A DNA stretch of 64,000 bases from Bacteroidales bacterium (lineage in GTDB: Bacteria; Bacteroidota; Bacteroidia; Bacteroidales; Tenuifilaceae). The DNA lies in NCBI GenBank assembly GCA_013376985.1, contig JACABB010000009.1:62001-126000 (forward strand). Reading direction: 5' to 3'. Below, piece by piece: positions 61,854 through 64,000 of the stretch; within the stretch, counting starts at the first letter, position 1; each line of letters opens with the position of its first letter. A program made the position numbers and the translations under genes. The notes beneath the pieces are model-generated. The model was given only the letters and a program-made list of their open reading frames with translations, had not been told where the DNA came from and ran no database searches.

Positions 61854-64000
61854 ATGCCTGAATCAAAACAAAATAAGATTTCCGAAATAAATCAATTAAA
61901 GGCTGATTTAGAGGCAGTTAAAAAAGATTATAAGTTATTACATAATATTAATCAGAGCAGTGAGGGTGGTATTTATATCGTTCAGGATTTTAAAATAGTT
62001 TTCAATAATCCTAGTTTTTGTAACCTTATAGGATATACATCAGATGAGCTTAAATCAATAAATTTCATTGATATAGTTGATCACAAAGATAAAAAGTTAA
62101 TAAAACTACTATTCAATAATAATTTCCAAGAAATTCGACAGAAATCCTCCAATAGTTTTACTTATAGAGTACAAACAAAAAAAGGTGAGGTAAAATGGAT
62201 TAAATCCCATGTATCCTTGATAAAATGGGAAGATAAACCTGCATTACTTGATTCATGTTTTGATATATCTTTTCAAAAAGATTCAGAATATAAGCTAATT
62301 CAAGAGGAACAGAATTTCAAACTATTGGTTAACACTTTCGAGGATTTGATTTTCATTTTAAATAAGCGTGGAAATATCATTCAAACAAATCAGGCGGTTA
62401 TTGATTTACTTGGTTTTCGAGAGCATGAACTATTACTTAAATCTTATTCAAGTTTAATTTCTACCGATCCAAGCGTAGATATTAATGCAGTTATTAGTAA
62501 TGTAAATCAGAATAAAAAGGAGGTGTTTTCATCCACACTTCTATCCAATAAAGATACTAAGATTCCCGTTGAAACAAGGATGTTTAAAGGTGTTTGGAGC
62601 AATAAGGATGTCCTCTTTGTTATAAACCAAAATGTTTCGGAAAAGATAAAAGCTGAGAGAGCGATTAAACTTTCGGAGGAAAAATTCTCCAAGGCTTTCA
62701 ATACTAGCGCTGTGATGATGACTATCAGCACTTTCGAAGAAGGTCGGTTTATTGATGTAAATGATACATTCCTTACAACAACAGGACTAAAGCGTAAAAA
62801 TGTAATAGGTCATACTTCCAAGGAAATCGGTATTTATAGAGAAATTGAAAGACGAGAGGAATTAAAGAATGAAATAGCTAAAATCGGAAAAATTACTGAC
62901 TTTGAGATTCATATTAAGAATGTTAAAGGTGAAGAGCTTATCTGTTTATTTTCTGCTGAAATAATTAATATTCAAGGTGAGAAGTGCTTACTTATTGTTA
63001 TGAGCGATATAACTCAGCGGAAGCTTGTTGAAGAAGAACTAATTCATGCAAAAATTTTAGCCGAAAGTGCAAGCAAAGCGAAAGAGCAGTTTTTATCTAC
63101 AATGAGTCATGAAATTAGAACCCCCATGAATGCTGTTATAGGCATGACAAATCTGCTAATTCAGGAAGATCCTAAATTGGAACAGATGGATAGCCTAAAT
63201 GCATTAAAATTTTCTGCTGAAAATCTTCTTGCTCTACTTAATGATATTCTTGATTATAGTAAAATCGAAGCTGGCAAAATAGAGTTGGCCAAGGTAAATA
63301 TAAATCTAAAGGCAATTGCGGCAGGATTGAGGCATAGTTTTGACCATCTTGCTAAGGAGAAGGGTATAGAGTTACTAGCTAATATTGATAGCGAAATTCC
63401 ACTAAATTTGATTGGAGATCCTGTTAGAATAAACCAAGTACTTACCAATCTTGTTGGAAATGCATTAAAGTTTACGGAGAAAGGCAATGTCTGCCTGTCT
63501 CTTAAAGTTGAAAAAAATCTTAAGAATTCAACAACTATTCAATTTGCTATTTCCGATACTGGAATTGGGATTCAAAAGAATAAGCTAGGGATAATTTTTA
63601 AGGAATTCACTCAAGCTAATGCTGAAACTACCCGCGGTTACGGAGGAACTGGACTAGGTTTGGCAATTTCACAACGGTTAATCAAATTGCTTGGGGGAAC
63701 TATTAACGTTAAAAGTAAACTAGGTTCTGGATCTACTTTTTATTTTTCTATTAAATTCTCAAAATCAGATCTATCAGTACTCCAATTACAAGAAGCGGCG
63801 AAACAAATTCCCGAGAAAGAATTCTCGAAAAGTTATAAAGTTCTTATTGTTGAAGACAACGATATAAATAAGATAATTGCTGAAAGATTCCTAACAAAAT
63901 GGGGCATTTTAGTTGATCATGCTGAAAATGGACTTGTAGCTTTGGAAAAACTTGATAAGAATCATTTCGATCTTATCCTCATGGATCTAGAAATGCCGAT
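61854..64000 (+). CDS. Hybrid sensor histidine kinase, C-terminus cut by window edge
   Basis: The frame from the ATG at 61854 (MPESKQNKISEINQLK) is open for 715 codons to the window end. No membrane segment is present. An N-terminal coiled coil leads to three PAS domains (about 35-145, 150-265, 270-400; for example NPSFCNLIGYTSDELKSI and DITQRKLVEEELIHAK). HisKA has FLSTMSHEIRTPMNAVIGM, the ATPase NLVGNALKFTEKG, DTGIGI and GYGGTGLGLAISQ. The receiver begins at about residue 660 with VLIVEDNDINKIIAERFL, and the phospho-Asp motif LILMDLEMP is the last thing visible. An Hpt domain may follow beyond the edge. The signal is unknown. Confidence 0.94.
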   Translation, partial: MPESKQNKISEINQLKADLEAVKKDYKLLHNINQSSEGGIYIVQDFKIVFNNPSFCNLIGYTSDELKSINFIDIVDHKDKKLIKLLFNNNFQEIRQKSSNSFTYRVQTKKGEVKWIKSHVSLIKWEDKPALLDSCFDISFQKDSEYKLIQEEQNFKLLVNTFEDLIFILNKRGNIIQTNQAVIDLLGFREHELLLKSYSSLISTDPSVDINAVISNVNQNKKEVFSSTLLSNKDTKIPVETRMFKGVWSNKDVLFVINQNVSEKIKAERAIKLSEEKFSKAFNTSAVMMTISTFEEGRFIDVNDTFLTTTGLKRKNVIGHTSKEIGIYREIERREELKNEIAKIGKITDFEIHIKNVKGEELICLFSAEIINIQGEKCLLIVMSDITQRKLVEEELIHAKILAESASKAKEQFLSTMSHEIRTPMNAVIGMTNLLIQEDPKLEQMDSLNALKFSAENLLALLNDILDYSKIEAGKIELAKVNINLKAIAAGLRHSFDHLAKEKGIELLANIDSEIPLNLIGDPVRINQVLTNLVGNALKFTEKGNVCLSLKVEKNLKNSTTIQFAISDTGIGIQKNKLGIIFKEFTQANAETTRGYGGTGLGLAISQRLIKLLGGTINVKSKLGSGSTFYFSIKFSKSDLSVLQLQEAAKQIPEKEFSKSYKVLIVEDNDINKIIAERFLTKWGILVDHAENGLVALEKLDKNHFDLILMDLEMP

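Noticed and set aside
1-64000. tRNA and rRNA genes
   Set aside because: No cloverleaf-like or rRNA-like sequence was noticed on reading; a tRNAscan-SE or Infernal run would be needed to exclude them.

Overview
The window looks like a chromosome segment from a Bacteroidetes (Bacteroidota) bacterium, probably near Bacteroidales/Marinilabiliales. The evidence is low GC, Bacteroidetes-type promoters (TTG, about 18 bases, then TAnnTTTG) before several genes, weak Shine-Dalgarno sequences, a TPR/PD40/OmpA protein of the PorE type, a tricorn-like protease, a GH3/beta-lactamase fusion and many PAS sensor kinases. No rRNA, tRNA or CRISPR array was seen. The window cuts a glycosyltransferase at its left edge and a hybrid histidine kinase at its right edge.

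Layout. 1-6.6 kb (minus strand): an envelope or exopolysaccharide cluster with a GT4 glycosyltransferase, two alpha/beta hydrolases resembling the pair found with exosortase systems, an ABC exporter, a CBM9-like lipoprotein and an SGNH-like membrane protein. 7.2-15.4 kb (minus): OmpA-family protein, queE, a 5'-nucleotidase-family phosphoesterase and a tricorn-like protease, with a small REP-like repeat cluster. 15.8-23 kb: a truncated helical hypothetical protein, an orphan radical SAM enzyme, a DUF2157 membrane protein, an M13 metallopeptidase and a HAD phosphatase. 23.7-30.6 kb: a seven-PAS histidine kinase built by internal duplication, a second PAS kinase, and an SDR/DUF2867 protein starting at TTG.

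30.7-44.7 kb is the accessory region. It holds an arsEFG-like organoarsenical operon (arsE is a 5'-truncated remnant) beside an aquaglyceroporin, and a small redox cluster (AraC regulator, two aldo/keto reductases, a tautomerase). It also holds two loci that look like integron-type gene-cassette arrays without an integrase. Each locus starts with a conserved 110-bp leader carrying a promoter. Single genes or operons (a small membrane protein; a TonB-C-like secreted protein; an IalB-like protein; a type II restriction-modification pair) are bounded by short cores that are inverted complements of each other, and most are followed by a conserved element with long imperfect inverted arms. Three related MITE-like elements sit here, one of them inside a cassette element with a 5-bp target duplication. 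A Shedu/DUF4263-like nuclease lies between about 70-bp direct repeats that duplicate the promoter of the next gene, and a 16-codon tail of a second M13 peptidase gene survives with its terminator.

44.7-64 kb is mostly core: GH3/beta-lactamase fusion, a YfiR-domain hybrid kinase, XerD, pyruvate kinase, a TPR protein, a patatin-like protein, a DUF2079 membrane protein, a DMT transporter, a YigZ/IMPACT protein, pyrB-pyrI, Hsp20 and a partial hybrid kinase.

All family assignments were made by reading motifs; no database search was run.
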